From Muricea muricata (Eukaryota; Cnidaria; Anthozoa; Malacalcyonacea; Plexauridae), in the NCBI GenBank assembly GCA_963855995.1, contig OY979718.1, forward strand, positions 29,731,282 to 29,795,281: 64,000 nt of DNA, read 5' to 3'. Positions 23,441 through 37,385 of the stretch are shown one piece after another. A program made the position numbers and the translations under genes. Position 1 is the first letter of the stretch. Each line of letters opens with the position of its first letter. The notes below the pieces were generated by a model that searched no databases, was not told where the DNA came from, and saw only the letters and a list, made by a program, of their open reading frames with translations.

Positions 23441-26400
23441 AATGTAAATTGCAGAACTTAGCAAGTCGGGAATCAGGTTTTCGGCGCTCAAACCATCGGG
23501 ATGAGCGAAATGACATGTTGAAATGAGAAACCTATAACTTTCTTGTACACTGAACAGAAACGATCTTAGAACCATAAAAATCGCGTTTTAAGCGTTCTAG
23601 AAGCGATTTGAACGTAAAAACATGCTCAAATCACCAACGAAAAATTGCTGTTTTAAATCGATCAGGGTGACGTTTTAGAGCTTAAAATGATGTTTTCAGT
23701 GCTAAAGTGAACGAGTTGAGCGCAATAATGTACTGCAATGACGGACCTAAAAGAGACCTTCTAAATGGAAATTGCAGAACTTAGCAAGTCGGGAATCACG
23801 TTTTCAGCGCTCAAACCATCGGGATAAGCGAAATGACATGTTGAAATGAGAAACCTATAACTTGCTTGTACACTGAACAGAAACGATCTTAGAACAATAA
23901 AAATCGCGTTTTAAGCGCTCTAGAAGCGATTTGAACGTAAAAACATGCTCAAATCACCAACGAAAAGTTGCTGTTTTAAATCGATCAGGGTGACGTTTTA
24001 GAGCTTAAAATGATGTTTTCAGTGCTAAAGTGAACGAGTTGAGCGCAATAATGTACTGCAATCACGGACCTAAAAGAGACCTAATAAATGGCATTTGCAG
24101 AACTTAGCAAGTCGGGAATCACGTTTTCGGCGCTCAAACCATCGGGATAAGCGAAATGACATGTTGAAATGAGAAACCTATAACTTGCTTGTACACTGAA
24201 CAGAAACGATCTTAGAACTATAAAAATCGCGTTTTAAGCGCTCTAGAAGCGATTTGAACGTAAAAACATGCTCAAATCACCAACGAAAAGTTGCTGTTTT
24301 AAATCGATCAGGGTGACGTTTTAGAGCTTAAAATGATGTTTTCAGTGCTAAAGTGAACGAGTTGAGCGCAATAATGTACTGCAATCACGGACCTAAAAGA
24401 GACCTAATAAATGGAAATTGCAGAACTTAGCAAGTCGGGAATCAGGTTTTCAGCGCTCAAACTATCGAGATGAGCGAAGTAACCCGTTGACATGAGAAAC
24501 CTATAACTCTCTTGTAAACTGAAAAGAAACGATCTTAGAACCAGCAAAATTGCGTTTTACCCGTTCTAGAACGATTTGAGCGTGAAAACATGCTCAAATC
24601 ACCAACTTAAAATCGCCGTTTTAAATCGATCAGGGTGACGTTTTTGAGCTTAAAATGATGTTTTCAGTGCTAAAGTGAACGAGTTGAGCGCATTGATGTA
24701 CTGCATTCACGGACCTAAAAGAGACCTTCTAAATGGAAATTGCAGAACTAAGCATGTCGGGAATCATATTTTCGGCTCTCAAACCATCGATAATTGGCAA
24801 AATAACACCTTGACATGAGAAACGTAGAGCTTACTTGTGAACTGAGAAGAAACGATCTTAGAACCATCAAATTCGCGTTTTAAGCATTCTAGAAGCGATT
24901 TGAACGTAAAAACATGCTCAAATCACCAACTAAAAGTTGCCGTTTAAAATCGATCATGGTGACGTTTTAAAGCATAAAATGATGTTTTCAGTGCTAAAGT
25001 GAACGAGTTGAGCGCAATGATGTACTGCAATCAGGGACCTAAAAGAGACATTCTAAATGTAAATTGCAGAACTTAGAAAGTCGGGAATCAGGTTTTCGGC
25101 GCTCAAACCATCGGGATGAGCGAAATGACATGTTGAAATCAGAAACCTATAACTTGCTTGTAAACAGAACAGAAACGATCTTAGAACCAACAAAATCGCG
25201 TTTTAAGCGTTCTAGAAGCGATTTGAGCGTAAAAATATGCTCAAATCACCAACTAAAAGTTGCCGTTTTAAATCAATCAGGGTGACGTTTTAGAGCTTAA
25301 AATGATGTTTTCAGTGCTAAAGTGAACGAGTTGAGCGCAATGATGTACTGCATTCACGGACCTAAAAAAGACCTAATAAATGGAAATTGCAGAACTTAGC
25401 AAGTCGGGAATCAGGTTTTCGGCGCTCAAACCATCGGGATGAGCGAAATGACATGTTGAAATGAGAAACCTATAACTTTCTTGTACACTGAACAGAAACG
25501 ATCTTAGAACCATAAAAATCGCGTTTTAAGCGTTCTAGAAGCGATTTGAACGTAAAAACATGCTCAAATCACCAACGAAAAATTGCTGTTTTAAATCGAT
25601 CAGCGTGACGTTTTAGAGCTTAAAATGATGTTTTCAGTGCTAAAGTGAACGAGTTGAGCGCAATAATGTACTGCATTGACGGACCTAAAAGAGACCCAAT
25701 AAATGGAAATTGCAGAACTTAGCAAGTCGGGAATCATGTTTTCGGCGCTCAAACTATCGAGATGAGCGAAGTAACCCGTTGACATGAGAAACCTATAACT
25801 TTCTAGTAAACTGAACAGCAACGATCTTAGAACCATCAAAATTGCGTTTTAAGTGTTCTAGAAGCGATTTGAGCGTAAAAACATGCTCAAATCACCAACT
25901 AAAAATCGCCGTTTTATGTCGATCAGGGCGACGTTTTAGAGCTTAAAATGATGTTTTCAGTGCTAAAGTGAACGAGTTGAGTGCAATGATGTACTGCAAT
26001 AACGGACCTAAAAGAGACCTTCTAAATGGAAATTGCAGAACTTAGCAAGTCGGGAATCACGTTTTCGGCGCTCAAACCATCGGGATAAGCGAAATGACAT
26101 GTTGAAATGAGAAACCTATATTTTGCTTGTACACTGAACAGAAACGATCTTAGAACTATAAAAATCGCGTTTTAAGCGCTCTAGAAGCGATTTGAACGTA
26201 AAAACATGCTGAAATCACCAACGAAAAGTTGCTGTTTTAAATCGATCAGGGTGACGTTTTAGAGCTTAAAATGATGTTTTCAGTGCTAAAGAGAACAAGT
26301 TGAGCGCAATAATGTACTGCAATCACGGACCTAAAGGGGACCTAATAAATGGAAATTGCAGAACTTAGCAAGTCGGGAATCAGGTTTTCGGCGCTCAAAC

Positions 26401-27124
26401 TATCGAGATGAGCGAAGTAACCCGTTGACATGAGAAACCTATAACTCTCTTGTAAACTGAAAAGAAACGATCTTAGAACCAGCAAAATTGCGTTTTAAGT
26501 GTTCTAGAAGCGATTTGAGCGTAAAAACATGCTCAAATCACTAACTTAAAATCGCCGTTTTAAATCCATCAGGGTGACGTTTTAGAGCTTAAAATGATGT
26601 TTTCAGTGCTAAAGTGAACGAGTTGAGCGCAATGATGTACTGCAATCACGGACCTAAAAGAGACCTTCTAAATGGTAATTGCAGAACTTAGCAAATTGGG
26701 AATCAGGTTTTTGGCGCTCAAACCAACGGGATGAGCGAAATGACATGTTGAAATGAGAAACCTATAACTTGCTTGTAAACTGAAAAGAAACGATCTTAGA
26801 ACAATCAAAATCGCGTTTTAAGCGTTCTAGAAGTGATTTGAGCGTAAAAATATGCTCAAATCACCAACTTAAAATTGCCGTTTTAAATCGATCAGGGTGA
26901 CGTTTTAGAACTTAAAATGATGTTTTCTGTGCTAAAGTGAACGAGTTGAGCGCAATAACGTACTGCAATGACGGACCTGAAAGAAACACAATAAATGGAA
27001 ATTGCAGAACTTAGCAAGTCGGGAATCAGGTTTTCGGCGCTCAAACTATCGAGATGAACGAAGTAACCCGTTGACATGAGAAACCGAAAACTCTCTAGTA
27101 AACTTAACAGAAACGATCTTAGAA
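23441..27124. repeat. Array segment: T5-T1-T1-T2-T3-T4-T5-T6-T1-T7-T8-T9
   Basis: A T5-like monomer (23,451), two T1 monomers (23,774 and 24,097, the second with atggcatttgc), T2, T3, T4 (25,066), T5, T6 (25,712), T1 (26,035), T7 (26,358), T8 (26,681) and T9 (27,004). The T9 head fuses to a T3 tail near 27,125. This stretch gives the fullest view of the inferred order T6-T1-T7-T8-T9. The word aaaggggacc near 26,334 is a private T7-linked variant also found near 7,606, 53,103 and 62,151. Confidence 0.75.
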
Positions 27125-30100
27125 CAATCAAAATCGCGTTTTAAGCATTCTAGAAGCGATTTGAACGTAAAAACATGCTCAAATCACCAACTAAAAGTTG
27201 CCGTTTAAAATCGATCAGGGTGACGTTTTAAAGCATAAAATTATGTTTTCATTGCTAAAGTGAACGAGTTGAGCGCAATGATGTACTGCAATCAGGGACC
27301 TAAAAGAGACATTCTAAATGTAAATTGCAGAACTTAGCAAGTCGGGAATCAGGTTTTCGGCGCTCAAACCATCGGGATGAGCGAAATGACATGTTGAAAT
27401 GAGAAACCTATAACTTTCTTGTACACTGAACAGAAACGATCTTAGAACCATAAAAATCGCGTTTTAAGCGTTCTAGAAGCGATTTGAACGTAAAAACATG
27501 CTCAAATCACCAACGAAAAATTGCTGTTTTAAATCGATCAGGGTGACGTTTTAGAGCTTAAAATGATGTTTTCAGTGCTAAAGTGAACGAGTTGAGCGCA
27601 ATAATGTACTGCAATGACGGACCTAAAAGAGACCTTCTAAATGGAAATTGCAGAACTTAGGAAGTCGGGAATCACGTTTTCGGCGCTCAAACCATCGGGA
27701 TAAGCGAAATGACATGTTGAAATGAGAAACCTATAACTTGCTTGTACACTGAACAGAAACGATCTTAGAACTATAAAAATCGCGTTTTAAGCGCTCTAGA
27801 AGCGATTTGAACGTAAAAACATGCTCAAATCACCAACGAAAAGTTGCTGTTTTAAATCGATCAGGGTGACGTTTTAGAGCTTAAAATGATGTTTTCAGTG
27901 CTAAAGTGAACGAGTTGAGCGCATTGATGTACTGCATTCACGGACCTAAAAGAGACCTTCTAAATTGAAATTGCAGAACTAAGCATGTCGGGAATCATAT
28001 TTTCGGCTCTCAAACCATCGATAATTGGCAAAATAACACTTTGACATGAGAAACGTAGAACTTACTTGTGAACTGAGAAGAAACGATCTTAGAACCATCA
28101 AAATCGCGTTTTAAGCATTCTAGAAGCGATTTGAACGTAAAAACATGCTCAAATCACCAACTAAAAGTTGCCGTTTAAAATCGATCAGGGTGACGTTTTA
28201 AAGCATAAAATGATGTTTTCAGTGCTAAAGTGAACGAGTTGAGCGCAATGATGTACTGCAATCAGGGACCTAAAAGAGACATTCTAAATGTAAATTGCAG
28301 AACTTAGAAAGTCGGGAATCAGGTTTTCGGCGCTGAAACCATCGGGATGAGCGAAATGACATGTTGAAATCAGAAACCTATAACTTGCTTGTAAACAGAA
28401 CAGAAACGATCTTAGAACCAACAAAATCGCGTTTTAAGCGTTCTAGAAGCGATTTGAGCGTAAAAATATGCTCAAATCACCAACTAAAAGTTGCCGTTTT
28501 AAATCAATCAGGGTGACGTTTTAAAGCTTAAAATGATGTTTTCAGTGCTAAAGTGAACGAGTTGAGCGCAATGATGTACTGCATTCACGGACCTAAAAGA
28601 GACCTTCTAAATTGAAATTGCAGAACTAAGCATGTCGGGAATCATATTTTCGGCTCTCAAACCATCGATAATTGGCAAAATAACACCTTGACATGAGAAA
28701 CGTAGAGCTTAATTTTGAACTGAGAAGAAACGATCTTAGAACCATCAAAATCGCGTTTTAAGCATTCTAGAAGCGATTTGAACGTAAAAACATGCTCAAA
28801 TCACCAACTAAAAATCGCCGTTTTATGTCGATGAGGGCGACGTTTTAGAGCTTAAAATGATGTTTTCAGTGCTAAAGTGAACGAGTTGAGTGCAATGATG
28901 TACTGCAATAACGGACCTAAAAGAGACCTTCTAAATGGAAATTGCAGAACTTAGCAAGTCGGGAATCACGGTTTCGGCGCTCAAACCATCGGGATAAGCG
29001 AAATGACATGTTGAAATGAGAAACCTATAAGTTGCTTGTACACTGAACAGAAACGATCTTAGAACTATAAAAATCGCGTTTTAAGCGCTCTAGAAGCGAT
29101 TTGAACGTAAAAACATGCTGAAATCACCAACGAAAAGTTGCTGTTTTAAATCGATCAGGGTGACGTTTTAGAGCTTAAAATGATGTTTTCAGTGCTAAAG
29201 TGAACAAGTTGAGCGCAATAATGTACTGCAATCACGGACCTAAAAGAGACCTAATAAATGGAAATTGCAGAACTTAGCAAGTCGGGAATCAGGTTTTCGG
29301 CGCTCAAACTATCGAGATGAGCGAAGTAATCCGTTGACATGAGAAACCTATAACTCTCTTGTAAACTGAAAAGAAACGATCTTAGAACCATCAAAATTGC
29401 GTTTTAACTGTTCTAGAAGCGATTTGAGCGTAAAAACATGCTCAAATCACCAACTAAAAATCGCCGTTTTATGTCGATCAGGGCGACGTTTTAGAGCTTA
29501 AAATGATGTTTTCAGTGCTAAAGTGAATGAGTTTAGTGCAATGATGTACTGCAATAACGGACCTAAAAGAGACCTTCTAAATGGAAATTGCAGAACTTAG
29601 CAAGTCGGGAATCATGTTTTCGGCGCTCAAACCATCGGGATAAGCGAAATGACATGTTGAAATGAGAAACCTATAACTTGCTTGTACACTGAACAGAAAC
29701 GATCTTAGATCTATAAAAATCGCGTTTTAAGCGCTCTAGAAGCGATTTGAACGTAAAAACATGCTGAAATCACCAACGAAAAGTTGCTGTTTTAAATTGA
29801 TCAGGGCGACGTTTTAGAGCTTAAAATGATGTTTTCAGTGCTAAAGTGAACGAGTTGAGCGCAATAATGTACTGCAATCACGGACCTAAAAGAGACCTAA
29901 TAAATGGAAATTGCAGAACTTAGCAAGTCGGGAATCAGGTTTTGGCGCTCAAACTATCGAGATGAGCGAAGACCCGTTGACATGAGAAACCTATAACTCT
30001 CTTGTAAACTGAAAAGAACCGATCTTAGAACCAGCAAAATTGCGTTTTACCCGTTCTAGAACGATTTTAGCGTGAAAACATGCTCAAATCACCAACTTAA

Positions 30101-31921
30101 AATCGCCGTTTTAAATCGATCAGGGTGACGTTTTTGAGCTAAAAATGATGTTTTCAGTGCTAAAGTAAACGAGTTGAGTGCAATGATGTACTGCATTCAC
30201 GGACCTAAAAGAGACCTTCTAAATTGAAATTGCAGAACTAAGCATGTCGGGAATCATAGTTTCGGCTCTCAAACCGAGATTAGCAAAATAACACCTTGAC
30301 ATGAGAAACGTAGAGCTTACTTGTGAACTGAGAAGAAACGATCTTAGAACCATCAAAATCGCGTTTTAAGCGTTCTAGAAGCGATTTGAGCGTAAAAATA
30401 TGCTCAAATCACCAATTAAAAGTTGCCGTTTTAAATCAATCAGGGCAACGTTTTAGAGCTTAAAATGATGTTTTCAGTGCTAAAGTGAACGAGTTGAGTG
30501 CAATGATGTACTGCAATAACGGACCTAAAAGAGACCTTCTAAATGGAAATTGCAGAACTTAGCAAGTCGGGAATCACGTTTTCGGCGCTCAAACCATCGG
30601 GATAAGCGAAATGAAAGTTGAAATGAGAAACCTATAACTTGCTTGTACACTGAACAGAAACGATCTTAGAACTATAAAAATCGCGTTTTAAGCGCTCTAG
30701 AAGCGATTTGAACGTAAAAACATGCTGAAATCACCAACGAAAAGTTGCTGTTTTAAATCGATCAGGGTGACGTTTTAGAGCTTAAAATGATGTTTTCAGT
30801 GCTAAAGTGAACGAGTTGAGCGCAATGATGTACTGCATTCACGGACCTAAAAAAGACCTAATAAATGGAAATTGCAGAACTTAGCAAGTCGGGAATCAGG
30901 TTTTCGGCGCTCAAACTATCGAGATGAGCGAAGTAACCCGTTGACATGAGAAACCTATAAATCTCTTGTAAACTGAAAAGAAACGATCTTAGAACCAGCA
31001 AAATTGCGTTTTACCCGTTCTAGAACGATTTTAGCGTGAAAACATGCTCAAATCACCAACTTAAAATCACCGTTTTAAATCGATCAGGGTGACGTTTTTG
31101 AGCTTAAAATGATGTTTTCAGTGCTAAAGTGAACGAGTTGAGCGCAATGATGTACTGCATTCACGGACCTAAAAGAGACCTTCTAAATTGAAATTGCAGA
31201 ACTTAGCAAGTCGGGAATCAGGTTTTCGGCGCTCAAACCATCGGGATGAGCGAAATGACATGTTGAAATGAGAAACCTATAACTTGCTTGTACACTGAAC
31301 AGAAACGATCTTAGAACCATAAAAATCGCGTTTAAAGCGCTCTAGAAGCGATTTGAACGTAAAAACATGCTGAAATCACCAACGAAAAGTTGCTGTTTTA
31401 AATCGATCAGGGTGACGTTTTAGAGCTTAAAATGATGTTTTCAGTGCTAAAGTGAACGAGTTGAGCGCAATAATGTACTGCAATCACGGACCTAAAAGAG
31501 ACCTAATAAATGGAAATTGCAGAACTTAGCAAGTCGGGAATCAGGTTTTCGGCGCTCAAACCATCGGGATGAGCGAAATGACATGTTGAAATGAGAAACC
31601 TATAACTTGCTTGTACACTGAACAGAAACGATCTTAGAACTATAAAAATCGCGTTTTAAGCGCTCTAGAAGCGATTTGAACGTAAAAACATGCTGAAATC
31701 ACCAACGAAAAGTTGCTGTTTTAAATCGATCAGGGTGACGTTTTAGAGCTTAAAATGATGTTTTCAGTGCTAAAGTGAACGAGTTGAGCGCAATAATGTA
31801 CTGCAATCACGGACCTAAAAGAGACCTAATAAATGGAAATTGCAGAACTTAGCAAGTCGGGAATCAGGTTTTCGGCGCTCAAACTATCGAGATGAGCGAA
31901 GTAACCCGTTGACATGAGAAA

Positions 31922-31936
31922 CCTATAATATAACTC
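31922..31936. repeat. Five-base duplication marker (tataa doubled)
   Basis: Where other T2 monomers read cctataactctc, this one reads cctataatataactctc. The identical 5-base duplication recurs near 38,480, in the corresponding monomer of copy 2. This is strong evidence that the two blocks share an ancestor after this mutation arose. Confidence 0.85.
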
Positions 31937-32404
31937 TCTTGTAAACTGAAAAGAAACGATCTTAGAACCAGCAAAATTGCGTTTTACCCGTTCTAGAACG
32001 ATTTGAGCGTAAAAACATGCTCAAATCACCAACTTAAAATCGCCGTTTTAAATCGATCAGGGTGACGTTTTTGAGCTTAAAATGATGTTTTCAGTGCTAA
32101 AGTGAACGAGTTGAGCGCATTGATGTACTGCATTCACGGACCTAAAAGAGACCTTCTAAATTGAAATTGCAGAACTAAGCATGTCGGGAATCATATTTTC
32201 GGCTCTCAAACCATCGATAATTGGCAAAATAACACCTTGACATGAGAAACGTAGAGCTTACTTGTGAACTGAGAAGAAACGATCTTAGAACCATCAAAAT
32301 CGCGTTTTAAGCATTCTAGAAGCGATTTGAACGTAAAAACATGCTCAAATCACCAACTAAAAGTTGCCGTTTAAAATCGATCAGGGTGACGTTTTAAAGC
32401 ATAA

Positions 32405-32430
32405 AATGCTAAGTGAACGAGTGCTAAAGT
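32405..32430. repeat. Scrambled short duplication in a T3 monomer tail
   Basis: The usual aaaatgatgttttcagtgctaaag is replaced by aaaatg, then ctaagtgaacgag, then tgctaaag. Ten bases are lost and a 13-base near-copy of the adjacent ctaaagtgaacgag is gained. The same event is present at 38,963-38,988. It looks like a template-switch or slippage error that was later copied along with the block. Confidence 0.8.
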
Positions 32431-32493
32431 GAACGAGTTGAGCGCAATGATGTACTGCAATCAGGGACCTAAAAGAGACATTCTAAATGTAAA

Positions 32494-32640
32494 TTGCAGA
32501 ACTTAGAAAGTCGGGAATCAGGTTTTCGGCGCTCAAACCATCGGGATGAGCGAAATGACATGTTGAAATCAGAAACCTATAACTTGCTTGTAAACAGAAC
32601 AGAAACGATCTTATCATATTTTCGGCTCTCAAACCATCGA
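32494..32640. repeat. Truncated monomer: 225-bp deletion junction at 32,613/32,614
   Basis: A T4 monomer runs to aaacgatctta (32,613) and jumps directly to tcatattttcggctctc of a T3 monomer. Only 98 bp of one monomer remain. The junction shares a single base with the partner sequence, so it is not a homologous exchange between aligned monomers but more like end joining. The same junction occurs at 39,171/39,172. Confidence 0.9.
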
Positions 32641-35600
32641 TAATTGGCAAAATAACACCTTGACATGAGAAACGTAGAGCTTACTTGTGAACTGAGAAGA
32701 AACGATCTTAGAACCATCAAAATCGCGTTTTAAGCATTCTAGAAGCGATTTGAACGTAAAAACATGCTCAAATCACCAACTAAAAGTTGCCGTTTAAAAT
32801 CGATCAGGGTGACGTTTTAAAGCATAAAATTATGTTTTCAGTGCTAAAGTGAACGAGTTGAGCGCAATGATGTACTGCAATCAGGGACCTAAAAGAGACA
32901 TTCTAAATGTAAATTGCAGAACTTAGCAAGTCGGGAATCAGGTTTTCGGCGCTCAAACCATCGGGATGAGCGAAATGACATGTTGAAATGAGAAACCTAT
33001 AACTTTCTTGTACACTGAACAGAAACGATCTTAGAACCATAAAAATCGCGTTTTAAGCGTTCTAGAAGCGATTTGAACGTAAAAACATGCTCAAATCACC
33101 AACGAAAAATTGCTGTTTTAAATCGATCAGGGTGACGTTTTAGAGCTTAAAATGATGTTTTCAGTGCTAAAGTGAACGAGTTGAGCGCAATAATGTACTG
33201 CAATGACGGACCTAAAAGAGACCTTCTAAATGGAAATTGCAGAACTTAGGAAGTCGGGAATCACGTTTTCGGCGCTCAAACCATCGGGATAAGCGAAATG
33301 ACATGTTGAAATGAGAAACCTATAACTTGCTTGTACACTGAACAGAAACGATCTTAGAACTATAAAAATCGCGTTTTAAGCGCTCTAGAAGCGATTTGAA
33401 CGTAAAAACATGCTCAAATCACCAACGAAAAGTTGCTGTTTTAAATCGATCAGGGTGACGTTTTAGAGCTTAAAATGATGTTTTCAGTGCTAAAGTGAAC
33501 GAGTTGAGCGCATTGATGTACTGCATTCACGGACCTAAAAGAGACCTTCTAAATTGAAATTGCAGAACTAAGCATGTCGGGAATCATATTTTCGGCTCTC
33601 AAACCATCGATAATTGGCAAAATAACACTTTGACATGAGAAACGTAGAACTTACTTGTGAACTGAGAAGAAACGATCTTAGAACCATCAAAATCGCGTTT
33701 TAAGCATTCTAGAAGCGATTTGAACGTAAAAACATGCTCAAATCACCAACTAAAAGTTGCCGTTTAAAATCGATCAGGGTGACGTTTTAAAGCATAAAAT
33801 GATGTTTTCAGTGCTAAAGTGAACGAGTTGAGCGCAATGATGTACTGCAATCAGGGACCTAAAAGAGACATTCTAAATGTAAATTGCAGAACTTAGAAAG
33901 TCGGGAATCAGGTTTTCGGCGCTGAAACCATCGGGATGAGCGAAATGACATGTTGAAATCAGAAACCTATAACTTGCTTGTAAACAGAACAGAAACGATC
34001 TTAGAACCAACAAAATCGCGTTTTAAGCGTTCTAGAAGCGATTTGAGCGTAAAAATATGCTCAAATCACCAACTAAAAGTTGCCGTTTTAAATCAATCAG
34101 GGTGATGTTTTAAAGCTTAAAATGATGTTTTCAGTGCTAAAGTGAACGAGTTGAGCGCAATGATGTACTGCATTCACGGACCTAAAAGAGACCTTCTAAA
34201 TTGAAATTGCAGAACTAAGCATGTCGGGAATCATATTTTCGGCTCTCAAACCATCGATAATTGGCAAAATAACACCTTGACATGAGAAACGTAGAGCTTA
34301 ATTTTGAACTGAGAAGAAACGATCTTAGAACCATCAAAATCGCGTTTTAAGCATTCTAGAAGCGATTTGAACGTAAAAACATGCTCAAATCACCAACTAA
34401 AAATCGCCGTTTTATGTCGATGAGGGCGACGTTTTAGAGCTTAAAATGATGTTTTCAGTGCTAAAGTGAACGAGTTGAGTGCAATGATGTACTGCAATAA
34501 CGGACCTAAAAGAGACCTTCTAAATGGAAATTGCAGAACTTAGCAAGTCGGGAATCACGGTTTCGGCGCTCAAACCATCGGGATAAGCGAAATGACATGT
34601 TGAAATGAGAAACCTATAAGTTGCTTGTACACTGAACAGAAACGATCTTAGAACTATAAAAATCGCGTTTTAAGCGCTCTAGAAGCGATTTGAACGTAAA
34701 AACATGCTGAAATCACCAACGAAAAGTTGCTGTTTTAAATCGATCAGGGTGACGTTTTAGAGCTTAAAATGATGTTTTCAGTGCTAAAGTGAACAAGTTG
34801 AGCGCAATAATGTACTGCAATCACGGACCTAAAAGAGACCTAATAAATGGAAATTGCAGAACTTAGCAAGTCGGGAATCAGGTTTTCGGCGCTCAAACTA
34901 TCGAGATGAGCGAAGTAACCCGTTGACATGAGAAACCTATAACTCTCTTGTAAACTGAAAAGAAACGATCTTAGAACCATCAAAATTGCGTTTTAACTGT
35001 TCTAGAAGCGATTTGAGCGTAAAAACATGCTCAAATCACCAACTAAAAATCGCCGTTTTATGTCGATCAGGGCGACGTTTTAGAGCTTAAAATGATGTTT
35101 TCAGTGCTAAAGTGAATGAGTTTAGTGCAATGATGTACTGCAATAACGGACCTAAAAGAGACCTTCTAAATGGAAATTGCAAAACTTAGCAAGTCGGGAA
35201 TCATGTTTTCGGCGCTCAAACCATCGGGATAAGCGAAATGACATGTTGAAATGAGAAACCTATAACTTGCTTGTACACTGAACAGAAACGATCTTAGATC
35301 TATAAAAATCGCGTTTTAAGCGCTCTAGAAGCGATTTGAACGTAAAAACATGCTGAAATCACCAACGAAAAGTTGCTGTTTTAAATCGATCAGGGCGACG
35401 TTTTAGAGCTTAAAATGATGTTTTCAGTGCTAAAGTGAACGAGTTGAGCGCAATAATGTACTGCAATCACGGACCTAAAAGAGACCTAATAAATGGAAAT
35501 TGCAGAACTTAGCAAGTCGGGAATCAGGTTTTGGCGCTCAAACTATCGAGATGAGCGAAGACCCGTTGACATGAGAAACCTATAACTCTCTTGTAAACTG

Positions 35601-36416
35601 AAAAGAACCGATCTTAGAACCAGCAAAATTGCGTTTTACCCGTTCTAGAACGATTTTAGCGTGAAAACATGCTCAAATCACCAACTTAAAATCGCCGTTT
35701 TAAATCGATCAGGGTGACGTTTTTGAGCTAAAAATGATGTTTTCAGTGCTAAAGTAAACGAGTTGAGTGCAATGATGTACTGCATTCACGGACCTAAAAG
35801 AGACCTTCTAAATTGAAATTGCAGAACTAAGCATGTCGGGAATCATAGTTTCGGCTCTCAAACCGAGATTAGCAAAATAACACCTTGACATGAGAAACGT
35901 AGAGCTTACTTGTGAACTGAGAAGAAACGATCTTAGAACCATCAAAATCGCGTTTTAAGCGTTCTAGAAGCGATTTGAGCGTAAAAATATGCTCAAATCA
36001 CCAATTAAAAGTTGCCGTTTTAAATCAATCAGGGCAACGTTTTAGAGCTTAAAATGATGTTTTCAGTGCTAAAGTGAACGAGTTGAGTGCAATGATGTAC
36101 TGCAATAACGGACCTAAAAGAGACCTTCTAAATGGAAATTGCAGAACTTAGCAAGTCGGGAATCACGTTTTCGGCGCTCAAACCATCGGGATAAGCGAAA
36201 TGAAAGTTGAAATGAGAAACCTATAACTTGCTTGTACACTGAACAGAAACGATCTTAGAACTATAAAAATCGCGTTTTAAGCGCTCTAGAAGCGATTTGA
36301 ACGTAAAAACATGCTGAAATCACCAACGAAAAGTTGCTGTTTTAAATCGATCAGGGTGACGTTTTAGAGCTTAAAATGATGTTTTCAGTGCTAAAGTGAA
36401 CGAGTTGAGCGCAATA

Positions 36417-37385
36417 ATGTACTGCAATCACGGACCTAAAAGAGACCTAATAAATGGAAATTGCAGAACTTAGCAAGTCGGGAATCAGGTTTTCGGCGCT
36501 CAAACTATCGAGATGAGCGAAGAAACCCGTTGACATGAGAAACCTATAACTCTCTTGTAAACTGAAAAGAAACGATCTTAGAACCAGCAAAATTGCGTTT
36601 TACCCGTTCTAGAACGATTTGAGCGTGAAAACATTCTCAAATCACCAACTTAAAATCGCCGTTTTAAATCGATCAGGGTGACGTTTTTGAGCTTAAAATG
36701 ATGTTTTCAGTGCTAAAGTGAACGAGTTGAGCGCATTGATGTACTGCATTCACGGACCTTAAAGAGACCTTCTAAATTGAAATTGCAGAACTAAGCATGT
36801 CGGGAATTATATTTTCGGCTCTCAAACCATCGATAATTGGCAAAATAACACCTTGACATGAGAAACGTAGAGCTTACTTGTGAACTGAGAAGAAACGATC
36901 TTAGAACCATCAAAATCGCGTTTTAAGCATTCTAGAAGCGATTTGAACGTAAAAACATGCTCAAATCACCAACTAAAAGTTGCCGTTTAAAATCGATCAG
37001 GGTGACGTTTTAAAGCATAAAATGATGTTTTCAGTGCTAAAGTGAACGAGTTTAGCGCAATGATGTACTGCAATCAGGGACCTAAAAGAGACATTCTAAA
37101 TGTAAATTGCAGAGATTAGAAAGTCGGGAATCACGTTTTCGGCGCTCAAACCATCGGGATGAGCGAAATGACATGTTGAAATCAGAAACCTATAACTTGC
37201 TTGTAAACAGAACAGAAACGATCTTAGAACCAACAAAATCGCGTTTTAAACGTTCTAGAAGCGATTTGAGCGTAAAAATATGCTCAAATCACCAACTAAA
37301 AGTTGCCGTTTTAAATCAATCTGGGTGACGTTTTAAAGCTTAAAATGATGTTTTCAGTGCTAAAGTGAACGAGTTGAGCGCAATG
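36417..37385. repeat. Three-monomer insertion (T2-T3-T4, 969 bp) in copy 2
   Basis: Copy 1 goes straight from a T1 monomer to the monomer with cctataaatctc (30,955). Copy 2 has T2 (36,462), T3 (36,785) and T4 (37,108) between the same two monomers. Both breakpoints fall in the invariant stretch from cttaaaatgatg to gttgagcgcaat, which is identical in all the monomers concerned, so the exact crossover base cannot be placed. The event could equally be a deletion from copy 1. Confidence 0.8.

Larger units (their letters stand above)
27125..32713. repeat. 5,589-bp tandem duplication, copy 1
   Basis: The block is 17 monomer lengths plus 98 bp, because it contains one truncated monomer near 32,613. 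Rare variants shared with copy 2 at exactly 5,589 bp spacing include ataaaattatg (near 27,235/32,824), gtcgatgagggcg (near 28,827/34,416), gtttaatttt-like changes in the T3 copies and atgaaagttg (30,611/36,200). Both copies carry an unusually degraded monomer near 29,940 and 35,530, with two small deletions (aggttttggcg, gcgaagacccg), and a T3' monomer lacking three bases (caaaccgagattagc). Copy 1 lacks three monomers that copy 2 has. Confidence 0.85.

Noticed and set aside
32494..32640. Mobile element insertion site at the truncated monomer
   Set aside because: The junction joins two satellite sequences directly, without foreign sequence, target-site duplication or terminal repeat. It is a deletion.
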